Part shown: positions 7,933 to 15,076 of the stretch, one piece after another
How positions within the stretch are numbered: the stretch's first letter is position 1
Layout: each line of letters opens with the position of its first letter
Assembly (NCBI GenBank): GCA_046594225.1
Contig: JBKJPW010000216.1
Coordinates: forward strand, 1 to 36,452
Reading direction: 5' to 3'
From: UBA4416 sp046594225
GTDB lineage: Bacteria; Bacteroidota; Bacteroidia; B-17B0; Aurantibacillaceae
DNA: 36,452 bases
The notes under the pieces: generated by a model
The model's database searches: none
Told to the model about the DNA's origin: nothing
Seen by the model: the letters and a program-made list of their open reading frames with translations, nothing else
Position numbers and translations under genes: made by a program

Positions 7933-8895
7933 ATGAAAACATTTATTATAAAAACATCGCTTTTCCTATCGTTATTACTGATGCTTTACCTCGTAATGTC
8001 TATTTGGATTCCTGATAAAAATAAAATTGGTAACGATTATATGGCAGGAATTATTAAAAAACACAGGTTTTTAGATTCAGTGAAAACAAAAAAAATAATT
8101 TTTGCGGGCGGGTCTAACCTTGCTTTTGGCATCAATAGTTCTGAGATTGAACAAGAATTTAAAACTCCCGTTGTCAATTTAGGCTTACATGCTGGTTTAG
8201 GCTTATCTTTTATGTTAGAAGAATTGAAAAAAAGTTCAAATAAAGGTGATGTCATCTTTCTTTCAATTGAATATATGTTAAGTCCTGAAGGAGATTATAA
8301 ATTAAAAAAATTGACGAGCAGCTATTATGTAAATGCAAAAAACTATTATTCTACCAATTATTTGAGTGAAATAAACATGCATATCGATCGTACTAAAGAG
8401 AATCTTAAAAATCTTTTCATAGAAGAACAATCATTAAGCACACCCTCTAAAAAATCTAGCCCTATTGTTTATTCTAAAAATGCCTTTGACGCTCATGGAG
8501 ACGTGATATCTCATTTAAATAAAAAAAGGTCTGAAGATCTTTCAAACAGGGGTGTTATGAAATATAAATATTGGAAAGGAATAAAAGAGTTGAATGAATT
8601 TAAAAAATATGCTGAAGAAAAAAACATTCATGTGTTTTTCTTATATCCCAATTATCCGATTTCTGAATTCAAAAAAAATCACGAAATCATTCAAAAATAT
8701 TCAACCGATTTATCAAGAGACTTGAAGCTAGTAATTTTAAATCGTCCTGATGATTTTGTTTATAATGATACTTTATTCTTTGATACAACTTACCACCTTA
8801 CTAAAGAGGGAAGGGAAAAAAGAACAAGAAAGTTAATTGAAATTATTAAAAAAAATGAGAGGCTTGGCGTCTTCAACCTTAGTTCTGATCTCTAA
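7933..8895 (+). CDS. Membrane-anchored SGNH-like protein, partner of the MBOAT acyltransferase
   Basis: This 320-residue protein has one N-terminal hydrophobic anchor (about residues 5-25), and the rest should be periplasmic. FAGGSNLAFGINSSEIE supplies a G-x-S-N block I with the candidate nucleophile Ser. Near the C-terminus FFDTTYHLTKEG gives the Asp-x-x-x-His arrangement of SGNH hydrolases. Together with its place seven bases after the MBOAT gene, this fits the periplasmic acyl-transfer component seen in AlgJ/AlgX/DltD-type pairs. Overall similarity to named families is weak, so I give no symbol. Its stop overlaps the convergent wbpP-like gene by 17 bp. Confidence 0.72.
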   Translation: MKTFIIKTSLFLSLLLMLYLVMSIWIPDKNKIGNDYMAGIIKKHRFLDSVKTKKIIFAGGSNLAFGINSSEIEQEFKTPVVNLGLHAGLGLSFMLEELKKSSNKGDVIFLSIEYMLSPEGDYKLKKLTSSYYVNAKNYYSTNYLSEINMHIDRTKENLKNLFIEEQSLSTPSKKSSPIVYSKNAFDAHGDVISHLNKKRSEDLSNRGVMKYKYWKGIKELNEFKKYAEEKNIHVFFLYPNYPISEFKKNHEIIQKYSTDLSRDLKLVILNRPDDFVYNDTLFFDTTYHLTKEGREKRTRKLIEIIKKNERLGVFNLSSDL

Positions 8896-9856
8896 ACCAA
8901 TTTACAGTTTGTTGTAGGCCATCTGATACTGAAACAATTGGGTTGTAATGGATTGTTTTTTGAGCCAAAGAAATGTCAGCATAGCTATCCTTAATTTCTC
9001 CTCTTCTTTCGGGTAAATAATTAGGCGGGAAATCCAATTTATCTAAGAATTCAGCCACTTTTTTATAAATCTCATTAACCGAAATGGTACCTCCGCATGC
9101 CACATTCATTACAGTACTTTTTGGTAAAGTGTCTGTTTGTATTGCTAATAGATTAGCTTTAACAACATTGGCAACATATGTAAAATCTCTGGTATTATTC
9201 CCAGTACCATAAATACTACCCGCTTCATTTTTAAGAAGACTGGCAATAAATTTTGGAATAACTGCTGCATAAGCTCCTTCTGGATTTTGTCGTTCACCAA
9301 ATACATTAAAATACCGAAAACCTACTGTTTGTAAATCATACAAAGATGAGAACACAGCGGCATATTTTTCGTTTGTATGTTTGCTAACAGCATACGGTGA
9401 AAGCAAATTTCCTGTTTTGCTTTCGGTTTTAGGGAATGTTGTATCATCTCCATAAACAGATGAAGAAGATGCGAATATAAATTTTTTAACTCCACATTCT
9501 TTTGCGGCAAATAACATATTTACAAAACCACTTACATTAACTTCATTGGTTTTAATAGGATTTTCAACACTACGAGGAACCGACCCCAATGCGGCGTGAT
9601 GCAATACAACATCTATTTCACGACAAGCTTTTTTGCATACTTCATAGTCTGTAATACTTCCCTCAATAAATTGAAAATTTGGCAAAAGCATTAAACTTTC
9701 TAAGTTTTTTTTAAATCCAGTTGACAAGTCATCTAAAACTACTACTTTTTTTGCTCCGTTTTTTACCAGAAATTCTGTTAAATGAGAGCCAATAAAACCA
9801 GCACCTCCAGTCACTAAAAAGTTTTTTAAAGAAATTGATTGTGTGTCGATAGACAT
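8879..9856 (-). CDS. wbpP: WbpP/TviC-type UDP-N-acetylglucosamine 4-epimerase
   Basis: This 325-residue extended SDR starts after a short leader with FLVTGGAGFIGSHLTEFLV (NAD-binding GxxGxxG). It has HHAALGSVPRSVENPIKTNE, the serine-bearing loop that marks the WbpP/TviC/WbgU group acting on N-acetylated sugars. The catalytic S/Y/K set appears as SSSSVYG and SPYAVSKHTNE. RYFNVFGERQNPEGAYAAVI and TRDFTYVANVV follow. It interconverts UDP-GlcNAc and UDP-GalNAc, or the uronic acid pair, supplying a polysaccharide precursor. It lies 37 bp after the wzc-like gene and is likely co-transcribed. Its 3' end overlaps the SGNH-like gene on the other strand. Confidence 0.9.
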   Translation of the reverse strand: MSIDTQSISLKNFLVTGGAGFIGSHLTEFLVKNGAKKVVVLDDLSTGFKKNLESLMLLPNFQFIEGSITDYEVCKKACREIDVVLHHAALGSVPRSVENPIKTNEVNVSGFVNMLFAAKECGVKKFIFASSSSVYGDDTTFPKTESKTGNLLSPYAVSKHTNEKYAAVFSSLYDLQTVGFRYFNVFGERQNPEGAYAAVIPKFIASLLKNEAGSIYGTGNNTRDFTYVANVVKANLLAIQTDTLPKSTVMNVACGGTISVNEIYKKVAEFLDKLDFPPNYLPERRGEIKDSYADISLAQKTIHYNPIVSVSDGLQQTVNWFRDQN

Positions 9857-9893
9857 AATTTTTATCTCGTTTTATAATTAATCAAAAGTATAA

Positions 9894-12245
9894 TTAAGAT
9901 TTTTTATAGCCGTATCCATAGCCGTATCCATAACCATAACCATATCTTGAATAATAGTATTTACTGCGCTTGCGTTTTACCCCATTTAACACTAGATACA
10001 CATCTTTGATGGCATTATCTCTAACCGTTTTTTCAAACATCCGGATGATAGATTTAGTAGCAAATTTAGTATTTACAACCAACAAATTAATATCTGAATA
10101 TTGCATTAAATATGCTGCATCTGATAACATTCCAGCTGGAGGCGTATCTATTAGTACAAAGTCGAAATGCAGTTTAGAATAATCTATTAATTCCTTTAAT
10201 TTTTCAGATAATACTAAATCAGATGGGTTTGGAGAAATTGGGCCTGATAAAATGGTGTACAAATTAGGAATCAAGGTCGGTTTAACAATCTCTTCAAGGG
10301 TGTTTTGACCCATCATAAAGGTACTGATTCCAATTTCGGCATTCATTTCCAGTGCTTTTTGTATGCGAGGTTTATGTAAATCCAATTCAAGCATCACTAC
10401 GCGTTTACCTCCTTTTGCCAAAATGGCTCCAATATTAATGGTAGTGAACGTTTTTCCTTCGCCGGGCCCATTAGACGTAATTAAAATTGTTTTTTTATCA
10501 GAGTTTAAAATAACATATTGCAAATTAGTGCGTAATGTCCTAAATGCTTCGGCCATAAATGAATTAGGGCTTTCGTCAACCACAAAACCCAACTCATTGA
10601 TGTCTTTTTGAAATGGCAAATCTCCAATAATGGGCAAAGAAGTTGCTTCTTTTAATTCATCAACCGTTTGTATAGTCGTAAAAAATAATACTCTCAAAAT
10701 AATAATGACTAGGGCTATTGCTAAACCAACAGCGGCATAAGTTGACATAATTTTATTTTTATCAGGGCTCACAACACCCAAACTTCTGGGGCTATCAATT
10801 ACCTGAATGTTAGGTACAATAGATGCTTTAGCAATTTTAGTACTCGCTCTACGCTCTAATAAGAAATTATATAATTCTTCGTTTACTTTTACTTTGCGTG
10901 AAATATTAAGTAACTGTCTTTGTTTAGGAGGAATTGATTTTATCTCAGACTCATAATTATTAATTTCTCCGTCAACATTTTCAATAATTTTATAAGAAGC
11001 ATTTCTCGTATTATTTAAATAAACCAAAATGGTTTGTTTTAATTTTTTAATATTTTCCCTATACTCAATAATGTGTGGGTTAATTTCTTTAGAGAAACTT
11101 AATTGATTATTAATAGTTAATTGCAAAGCATACAATTCTCTTACTGAAGTATTTAAAAAGGCATCATCATCCACCAAATAAACATTGGGTGGTAAAAACT
11201 CAGGATCTTTATCTTCAATAATGTATTTTTCTAAGTCATTAATGGCATCAATTTTTAAATTTAGCCCTGTTTTTTTACCTTCAAAACTAGCTAGCTTCTT
11301 AAAAAAATCTTCTCTTTCCCATCCTAAATCTAAGATATTATGTTCTTGCTTAAAAATTTGCATAGTATCTTCAATATCATTTAAAGAAAGGCTCACCTCC
11401 ACTAATTGTTTATCAATATATAAAATGGTTCTTTCATTAATATCAAATCTGGAATTTACTGATTTATTAATATATACCTGCGACAAGGTATCTAAAATTA
11501 ACATGGCTCTTTCTGGTATAATATCATCCATGGTTAATACCAATACATTAGTATAATCAGGATTTTGAACCTTTAATGATTTTTTGAAAAGTTGAACTAG
11601 ATAGGGCATATTATGCACAACAATTTGATAATCTAATTTCCCTAATTGATTAGCTGCCTTATTTCCAAAATCTACTTCTCTATTGACAGTCAAGCTAAAA
11701 TCAACATCAACTAAAGTTTCATTAAATTTTCCAATTTTTTTAGTTTCAACATCGTTAATAATGTATTTTAACTCAAAATCATTATTATTCAAAACCTTAA
11801 AATCCATAGGGATTTCGTACAAGTTCGGGTTAATTGTATTCACCTCTACATTAAAAGGCGTACCTTTAAATTGTTCTGTAGTTCTAACTCTACCCACTAA
11901 AAAATACGAAACTTGTAACCTGTTTTTTAATTTATTAATGGTCTCCTTCATGATATCATAAGAAGTAATAATTCTTATTTCATTAGAATTATCTACATAC
12001 GATCTGGAGCCGCTATAAAAATTACCACCATCTGTAATTACACTTCTTTCGTTGTAAGTGTCATGAGATTTTAATAATTCAACAGAAGCCTGATAAATAC
12101 TTTCTAATTTATATACATAAAAATAGCCTATCAGATAAAAAACGGGAACAATTAAAAATGGGATATACCAATTTTTTGAAATTATTCTCCAAATGAGTTT
12201 AAAATCATTAATCTGTATAGGGGAAGTGTTCTTTTTTGGCTCCAC
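9894..12245 (-). CDS. wzc: Wzc-type polysaccharide co-polymerase and tyrosine autokinase (BY-kinase)
   Basis: This protein of about 783 residues controls chain length and export of an exopolysaccharide. An N-terminal membrane segment follows the Wzz-type start (KLIWRIISKNWYIPFLIVPV). A long periplasmic coiled-coil region comes next, then a second membrane segment near MSTYAAVGLAIALVIIILRV. The C-terminal kinase has Walker A TSNGPGEGKT, Walker A' VVMLELDLHKPR and Walker B FVLIDTPP. The tail is a tyrosine cluster of ten Tyr, with alternating Tyr-Gly, expected to be autophosphorylated. The frame opens with a GTG at 12266, but a promoter -7 box ends on that base. I therefore prefer the GTG at 12245 (MEPKKNTSPIQINDF). 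wbpP follows in the same direction. Confidence 0.92.
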   Translation of the reverse strand: MEPKKNTSPIQINDFKLIWRIISKNWYIPFLIVPVFYLIGYFYVYKLESIYQASVELLKSHDTYNERSVITDGGNFYSGSRSYVDNSNEIRIITSYDIMKETINKLKNRLQVSYFLVGRVRTTEQFKGTPFNVEVNTINPNLYEIPMDFKVLNNNDFELKYIINDVETKKIGKFNETLVDVDFSLTVNREVDFGNKAANQLGKLDYQIVVHNMPYLVQLFKKSLKVQNPDYTNVLVLTMDDIIPERAMLILDTLSQVYINKSVNSRFDINERTILYIDKQLVEVSLSLNDIEDTMQIFKQEHNILDLGWEREDFFKKLASFEGKKTGLNLKIDAINDLEKYIIEDKDPEFLPPNVYLVDDDAFLNTSVRELYALQLTINNQLSFSKEINPHIIEYRENIKKLKQTILVYLNNTRNASYKIIENVDGEINNYESEIKSIPPKQRQLLNISRKVKVNEELYNFLLERRASTKIAKASIVPNIQVIDSPRSLGVVSPDKNKIMSTYAAVGLAIALVIIILRVLFFTTIQTVDELKEATSLPIIGDLPFQKDINELGFVVDESPNSFMAEAFRTLRTNLQYVILNSDKKTILITSNGPGEGKTFTTINIGAILAKGGKRVVMLELDLHKPRIQKALEMNAEIGISTFMMGQNTLEEIVKPTLIPNLYTILSGPISPNPSDLVLSEKLKELIDYSKLHFDFVLIDTPPAGMLSDAAYLMQYSDINLLVVNTKFATKSIIRMFEKTVRDNAIKDVYLVLNGVKRKRSKYYYSRYGYGYGYGYGYGYKKS
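9909..9944 (-). repeat. Tandem repeat encoding the Tyr-Gly tail of Wzc
   Basis: Two perfect 12-bp copies of gccgtatccata (9909-9920, 9921-9932) are followed by two accata half-units (9933-9944). On the coding strand they give alternating Gly-Tyr codons. Slippage here would change the number of tyrosines in steps of whole codons without breaking the frame. Confidence 0.8.
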
Positions 12246-12265
12246 AAATAATTTTATAAATCTCA

Positions 12266-12297
12266 CAAATATAACAATTTGGCATGATTTTTAGCAA
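12266..12297 (-). promoter_or_regulatory. Predicted promoter of wzc-wbpP
   Basis: On the minus strand TATATTTG (12273-12266) matches TAnnTTTG exactly, with a TTG (12297-12295) 21 bp upstream. Transcription should begin a few bases downstream of 12266, inside the longest reading frame, which argues for the GTG at 12245 as the true wzc start. It lies back to back with the promoter of the PID-CTERM gene. Confidence 0.55.
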
Positions 12298-12302
12298 TAA
12301 AT

Positions 12303-12331
12303 TGCGGTTACATTATTTTTCTCTATATTTA
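12303..12331 (+). promoter_or_regulatory. Predicted promoter of the PID-CTERM/exosortase cassette
   Basis: TTG (12303-12305) and TATATTTA (12324-12331) are 18 bp apart, close to the Bacteroidota -33/-7 pattern, and 20 bp precede the ATG at 12352. The divergent wzc promoter begins only a few bases away, so one factor could act on both. Confidence 0.5.
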
Positions 12332-12351
12332 CAATCAGTAATTTTAGTTTA

Positions 12352-12576
12352 ATGAATAAAAAGATTTTTATACTTATCGTTGCATTTTTCAGTGTAACAT
12401 CGCTTTGCAAAGCCTTGCCACCGCCACCACCGCCACCAGGCGGCGGAGATGTGCCAGGATGTTGGCCGCCTCCGTGTATACCTATTGATGGCGGAATATC
12501 TTTGCTAATTGCTGCTGGTGCTATTTATGGCGGCAGAAAGTTATACAAAAAGAAAACAGAAAAAAAATTACTATAA
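12352..12576 (+). CDS. Small proline-rich PID-CTERM sorting-domain protein (exosortase substrate)
   Basis: This 74-residue precursor has three parts. Residues 1-21 are a signal peptide (MNKKIFILIVAFFSVTSLCK then AL). Residues about 22-42 are a mature stretch of Pro, Gly and two Cys (a run of seven Pro, GGGDVPGCW, PPPCI). From about residue 43 there is a C-terminal PIDGG motif, a hydrophobic helix (ISLLIAAGAIYGG) and a basic tail (RKLYKKKTEKK). Motif, membrane helix, basic tail is the build of exosortase sorting signals, and PID-CTERM is, as I recall, a named Bacteroidota version. The exosortase gene starts 38 bp downstream. After processing only about 20 residues would remain, so it may act as a short surface peptide or glycan anchor. 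The job of the mature part is unknown. Confidence 0.85.
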   Translation: MNKKIFILIVAFFSVTSLCKALPPPPPPPGGGDVPGCWPPPCIPIDGGISLLIAAGAIYGGRKLYKKKTEKKLL

Positions 12577-12581
12577 TTCTC

Positions 12582-12610
12582 AACCCCCGCCAGCTGGTAG
12601 GGGTTTTTTT
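12582..12610 (+). terminator. Rho-independent terminator or attenuator between substrate and exosortase genes
   Basis: AACCCC (12582-12587) pairs with GGGGTT (12600-12605) around an inner CCAGCTGG palindrome, and seven T follow the GGGG (12604-12610). It sits six bases after the PID-CTERM stop and ends four bases before the exosortase ATG. It could stop most transcripts and keep the enzyme well below its substrate. Confidence 0.75.
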
Positions 12611-12614
12611 GTGT

Positions 12615-13157
12615 ATGTTCAAAAAAATCAAAGACAATACCTTTCAATTTTTTTTGTTAAAAGCATCCGTTCTGTATGGTTTATGCTATTTTTTATACGA
12701 ATTTGTAATAAAGCGAACTACAAATGGTGACCAGTTATTTATTAGACAAATTATCAATTTATGTCAATGGATTTTTGATGGATTAGGCTATAAAACATTT
12801 GCTAGTCGAGAAGTAAATGATGTGCAAGTTTTTGGTATTGATGGTTCAAATGGCGTATGGATTGGAGGCCCTTGCAACGGAATTACCTTAATGTTTCTAT
12901 TTGCTATATTCGTTATTGCTTATCCCGGAAATTTAAAAAATAAATTATGGTATGTTCCTACAGGAATTTTAGTGGTGCACTCTATCAATATTTTAAGAAT
13001 ATTAGCACTTGCCCTCATTGCCAATTATTATCCAAGTTATTTAAATTTTAATCATACATACACATTTACTTTTATAGCCTATAGTGCCGTATTTGGTTTA
13101 TGGATGCTTTGGGTTAATAAATTATCAAAAACAAAATTTGTTGAAACTCAGCCTTAA
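12615..13157 (+). CDS. xrtX: Exosortase family membrane transpeptidase (XrtX-like)
   Basis: This 180-residue polytopic membrane protein carries the exosortase/archaeosortase triad. The Cys is in GVWIGGPCNGITLMFLFAI, the Arg in SINILRILALAL, and the His in LNFNHTYTFTF. Exosortases cleave the C-terminal sorting signal of their substrates and are thought to transfer them to another molecule. The substrate is probably the PID-CTERM protein encoded directly upstream. The frame can be opened from a TTG at 12609, but that lies in the T-run of the terminator, so the ATG at 12615 (MFKKIKDNTFQFF) is preferred. The length of about 180 residues suits the Bacteroidota subfamilies, which are shorter than proteobacterial EpsH. 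Assignment to XrtX rather than XrtF or XrtN rests on the PID-CTERM partner. Confidence 0.88.
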   Translation: MFKKIKDNTFQFFLLKASVLYGLCYFLYEFVIKRTTNGDQLFIRQIINLCQWIFDGLGYKTFASREVNDVQVFGIDGSNGVWIGGPCNGITLMFLFAIFVIAYPGNLKNKLWYVPTGILVVHSINILRILALALIANYYPSYLNFNHTYTFTFIAYSAVFGLWMLWVNKLSKTKFVETQP

Positions 13158-13617
13158 ATATGTGTGCTTTTTTGGTCTGTTTGCCTTTTTGGGCTTTAGC
13201 AGGGAATTTGTATTTGTAAATATTAACAGCCAACTTTTTAGTTTATATTACCATCATTCAACCTACGCACTCCCAAATAGTTTGTCCATACTCAATGATT
13301 GCAGTTATTCCACATTATATTTTCTAAAATATCCGCTTACATTTATCTATTTTACAGCATACTTACTCACTAGTTTTTTTGCAGTTCGCGTAATTTGTGA
13401 GCGTAAAAAAAATTCAAAATGGATTATATATATTTATGCAATATTGTTAGTTTTGTCTGGTATTTCAATGCTATATAATTATATAATAAACAATCAATGG
13501 AGTGGGGATGAATATTCTTTTAGTCGTTGGATAATGGGTATTGCTCAATCTCCTTTAGTGGCATTTTTCACTATTGCCTCTAGTAAACTATTTAACAAAT
13601 TTCAAAACGAACAATAA
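13141..13617 (+). CDS. Exosortase-associated small membrane protein
   Basis: This polytopic membrane protein of about 158 residues has four hydrophobic segments (near KYVCFFGLFAFLGFSREF, YFTAYLLTSFFAVRVI, IIYIYAILLVLSGISMLY and PLVAFFTIASSKLF). It overlaps the end of the exosortase gene, so translation is probably coupled. Adjacent membrane proteins of this kind accompany XrtF- and XrtX-type exosortases in Bacteroidota; I recognise the pattern but not a named catalytic domain. The frame is open from a GTG at 13084. A TTG at 13138 or 13141, giving MKLSLKYVCFF, starts just before the first membrane segment and looks more natural. The function is presumably to assist or complex with the exosortase. 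Confidence 0.7.
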   Translation: MKLSLKYVCFFGLFAFLGFSREFVFVNINSQLFSLYYHHSTYALPNSLSILNDCSYSTLYFLKYPLTFIYFTAYLLTSFFAVRVICERKKNSKWIIYIYAILLVLSGISMLYNYIINNQWSGDEYSFSRWIMGIAQSPLVAFFTIASSKLFNKFQNEQ

Positions 13618-13682
13618 ACCATATATCTATGAAATACTTATCATACCTGTAGCAAACACTAAATAAATGATGAGTATACCAT

Positions 13683-13699
13683 CCCGAATTAATTTCGGG
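13683..13699. repeat. Small hairpin in the glyA leader
   Basis: CCCGAA (13683-13688) and TTCGGG (13694-13699) form a 6-bp stem with a 5-base loop, without a following T-run. It lies 35 bp before the glyA ATG. Short CCCGA...TCGGG hairpins of this kind are scattered between genes in many Bacteroidota. A role in glyA regulation is not shown. Confidence 0.45.
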
Positions 13700-13733
13700 G
13701 CAAGTAATGACAATTAAAAAACAAAAACTACAT

Positions 13734-15008
13734 ATGAAAAAAGACACTGCTATTTTTAAATTAATAAAAGAAGAAAAAGACCGTCAAACTCGCGGTATTG
13801 AATTAATTGCTAGCGAAAACTACGTAAGCGATCAGGTCATGAAAGCGATGGGAAGCGTTTTAACCAATAAATATGCTGAAGGCTTACCGGGTAAACGTTA
13901 TTATGGTGGTTGCGAAGTGGTTGACAAAGTAGAGCAATTAGCTATTGATAGGGCAAAAGAATTATTTGGTGCAGCATGGGTAAACGTGCAACCACACTCT
14001 GGAGCTCAAGCTAACGCTGCGGTGATGTTAGCTTGCTTGAAGCCAGGTGATACTATCTTAGGTTTTGATTTATCGCATGGTGGACATTTAACACATGGGT
14101 CTCCGGTAAATTTTTCTGGTAAATTATACCGTGCTACTTTTTATGGTGTTGACGAAAAAACAGGATTGGTGAATTATGATAAGGTTGAAGAAACAGCTAA
14201 AAAAGAAAAGCCAAAAATGCTTATTTGTGGCGCCTCTGCTTATTCTCGCGATTGGGATTATGTGCGTTTACGCAAAATTGCTGATAGCGTTGGAGCATTA
14301 TTATTAGCTGATATTTCTCATCCATCTGGATTAATTGCAAAAGGTATTTTAAATGACCCTTTACCTCATTGCCATATTGTAACTACTACCACTCACAAAA
14401 CATTACGTGGGCCAAGAGGTGGAATGATAATGATGGGTAAAGATTTTGAAAATCCAATGGGAGAAAAAACTCTTAAAGGAGAATTAAAAATGATGAGCGC
14501 TTGTTTAGATATGGGTGTTTTTCCGGGAACTCAAGGAGGACCATTAGAACATGTAATTGCAGCAAAAGCCATAGCTTATGGTGAATGTTTATCAGATGAA
14601 TATATGTTGTACTGCGTGCAAGTCATAAAAAATGCACAAACAATGGCTAAAGCTTTAGTTGAAAAAGGATATAAAATTATTTCTGGTGGTACTGATAATC
14701 ACTGTATGCTAATTGATTTACGTAGTAAAAAACTAACAGGCAAAGAAGCTGAAAAAGCTTTAGGTGAGGCAGATATTACTGTCAATAAAAACATGGTTCC
14801 GTTTGATGACAAATCTCCATTTGTGACTTCTGGTATTCGTATTGGAACTCCTGCTATTACAAGTCGCGGATTAAAAGAAAAAGATTGCTTAAAAGTTGTT
14901 GATTTTATTGATGCTGCTTTAAAAAACAAAGACAATCCTAAAGAGTTAGCAAAATTAAAATCAAAAATTAATACCATGATGAGCAAATATCCTTTATTTA
15001 AGGATTAA
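13734..15008 (+). CDS. glyA: Serine hydroxymethyltransferase
   Basis: This 424-residue PLP enzyme interconverts serine and glycine with tetrahydrofolate and supplies one-carbon units. Motifs include IELIASENYVSDQVMKAMGS, YAEGLPGKRYYGGCEVVD, VNVQPHSGAQANAAV, DISHPSGLIAKG and the PLP-lysine site VTTTTHKTLRGPRGG. The substrate Arg is in SGIRIGTPAITSRG. The frame extends to 13707, but the ATG at 13734 (MKKDTAIFKLIKEE) gives the normal SHMT start. The length is ordinary. It appears to be a single-gene unit, ended by the strong hairpin at 15030-15063 that it shares with the convergent phosphatase gene. Confidence 0.97.
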   Translation: MKKDTAIFKLIKEEKDRQTRGIELIASENYVSDQVMKAMGSVLTNKYAEGLPGKRYYGGCEVVDKVEQLAIDRAKELFGAAWVNVQPHSGAQANAAVMLACLKPGDTILGFDLSHGGHLTHGSPVNFSGKLYRATFYGVDEKTGLVNYDKVEETAKKEKPKMLICGASAYSRDWDYVRLRKIADSVGALLLADISHPSGLIAKGILNDPLPHCHIVTTTTHKTLRGPRGGMIMMGKDFENPMGEKTLKGELKMMSACLDMGVFPGTQGGPLEHVIAAKAIAYGECLSDEYMLYCVQVIKNAQTMAKALVEKGYKIISGGTDNHCMLIDLRSKKLTGKEAEKALGEADITVNKNMVPFDDKSPFVTSGIRIGTPAITSRGLKEKDCLKVVDFIDAALKNKDNPKELAKLKSKINTMMSKYPLFKD

Positions 15009-15029
15009 AAAAAATGACTGAAATAAAAA

Positions 15030-15063
15030 ATGCCTCGATAAAAATTATCGAGGCATTTTTTTT
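15030..15063. terminator. Bidirectional terminator between glyA and the SpoIIE-type phosphatase gene
   Basis: A perfect 12-bp stem, atgcctcgataa (15030-15041) with ttatcgaggcat (15045-15056), has a 3-base loop. It is flanked by A's on the left and eight T's on the right, so it can end transcripts from both convergent genes. Confidence 0.92.
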
Positions 15064-15076
15064 CAGAGTTAAGTAA

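Noticed and set aside
9909..9944. CRISPR-like short tandem repeat
   Set aside because: The units are in frame, have no spacers and encode the Tyr-Gly tail of Wzc.
12509..12730. Open frame across the PID-CTERM/exosortase junction
   Set aside because: It overlaps both real genes in another frame and runs through the terminator hairpin; neither start nor product is plausible.
13707..13733. Upstream ATG for glyA
   Set aside because: It would add nine residues (MTIKKQKLH) that SHMT proteins lack; the ATG at 13734 gives the normal start.
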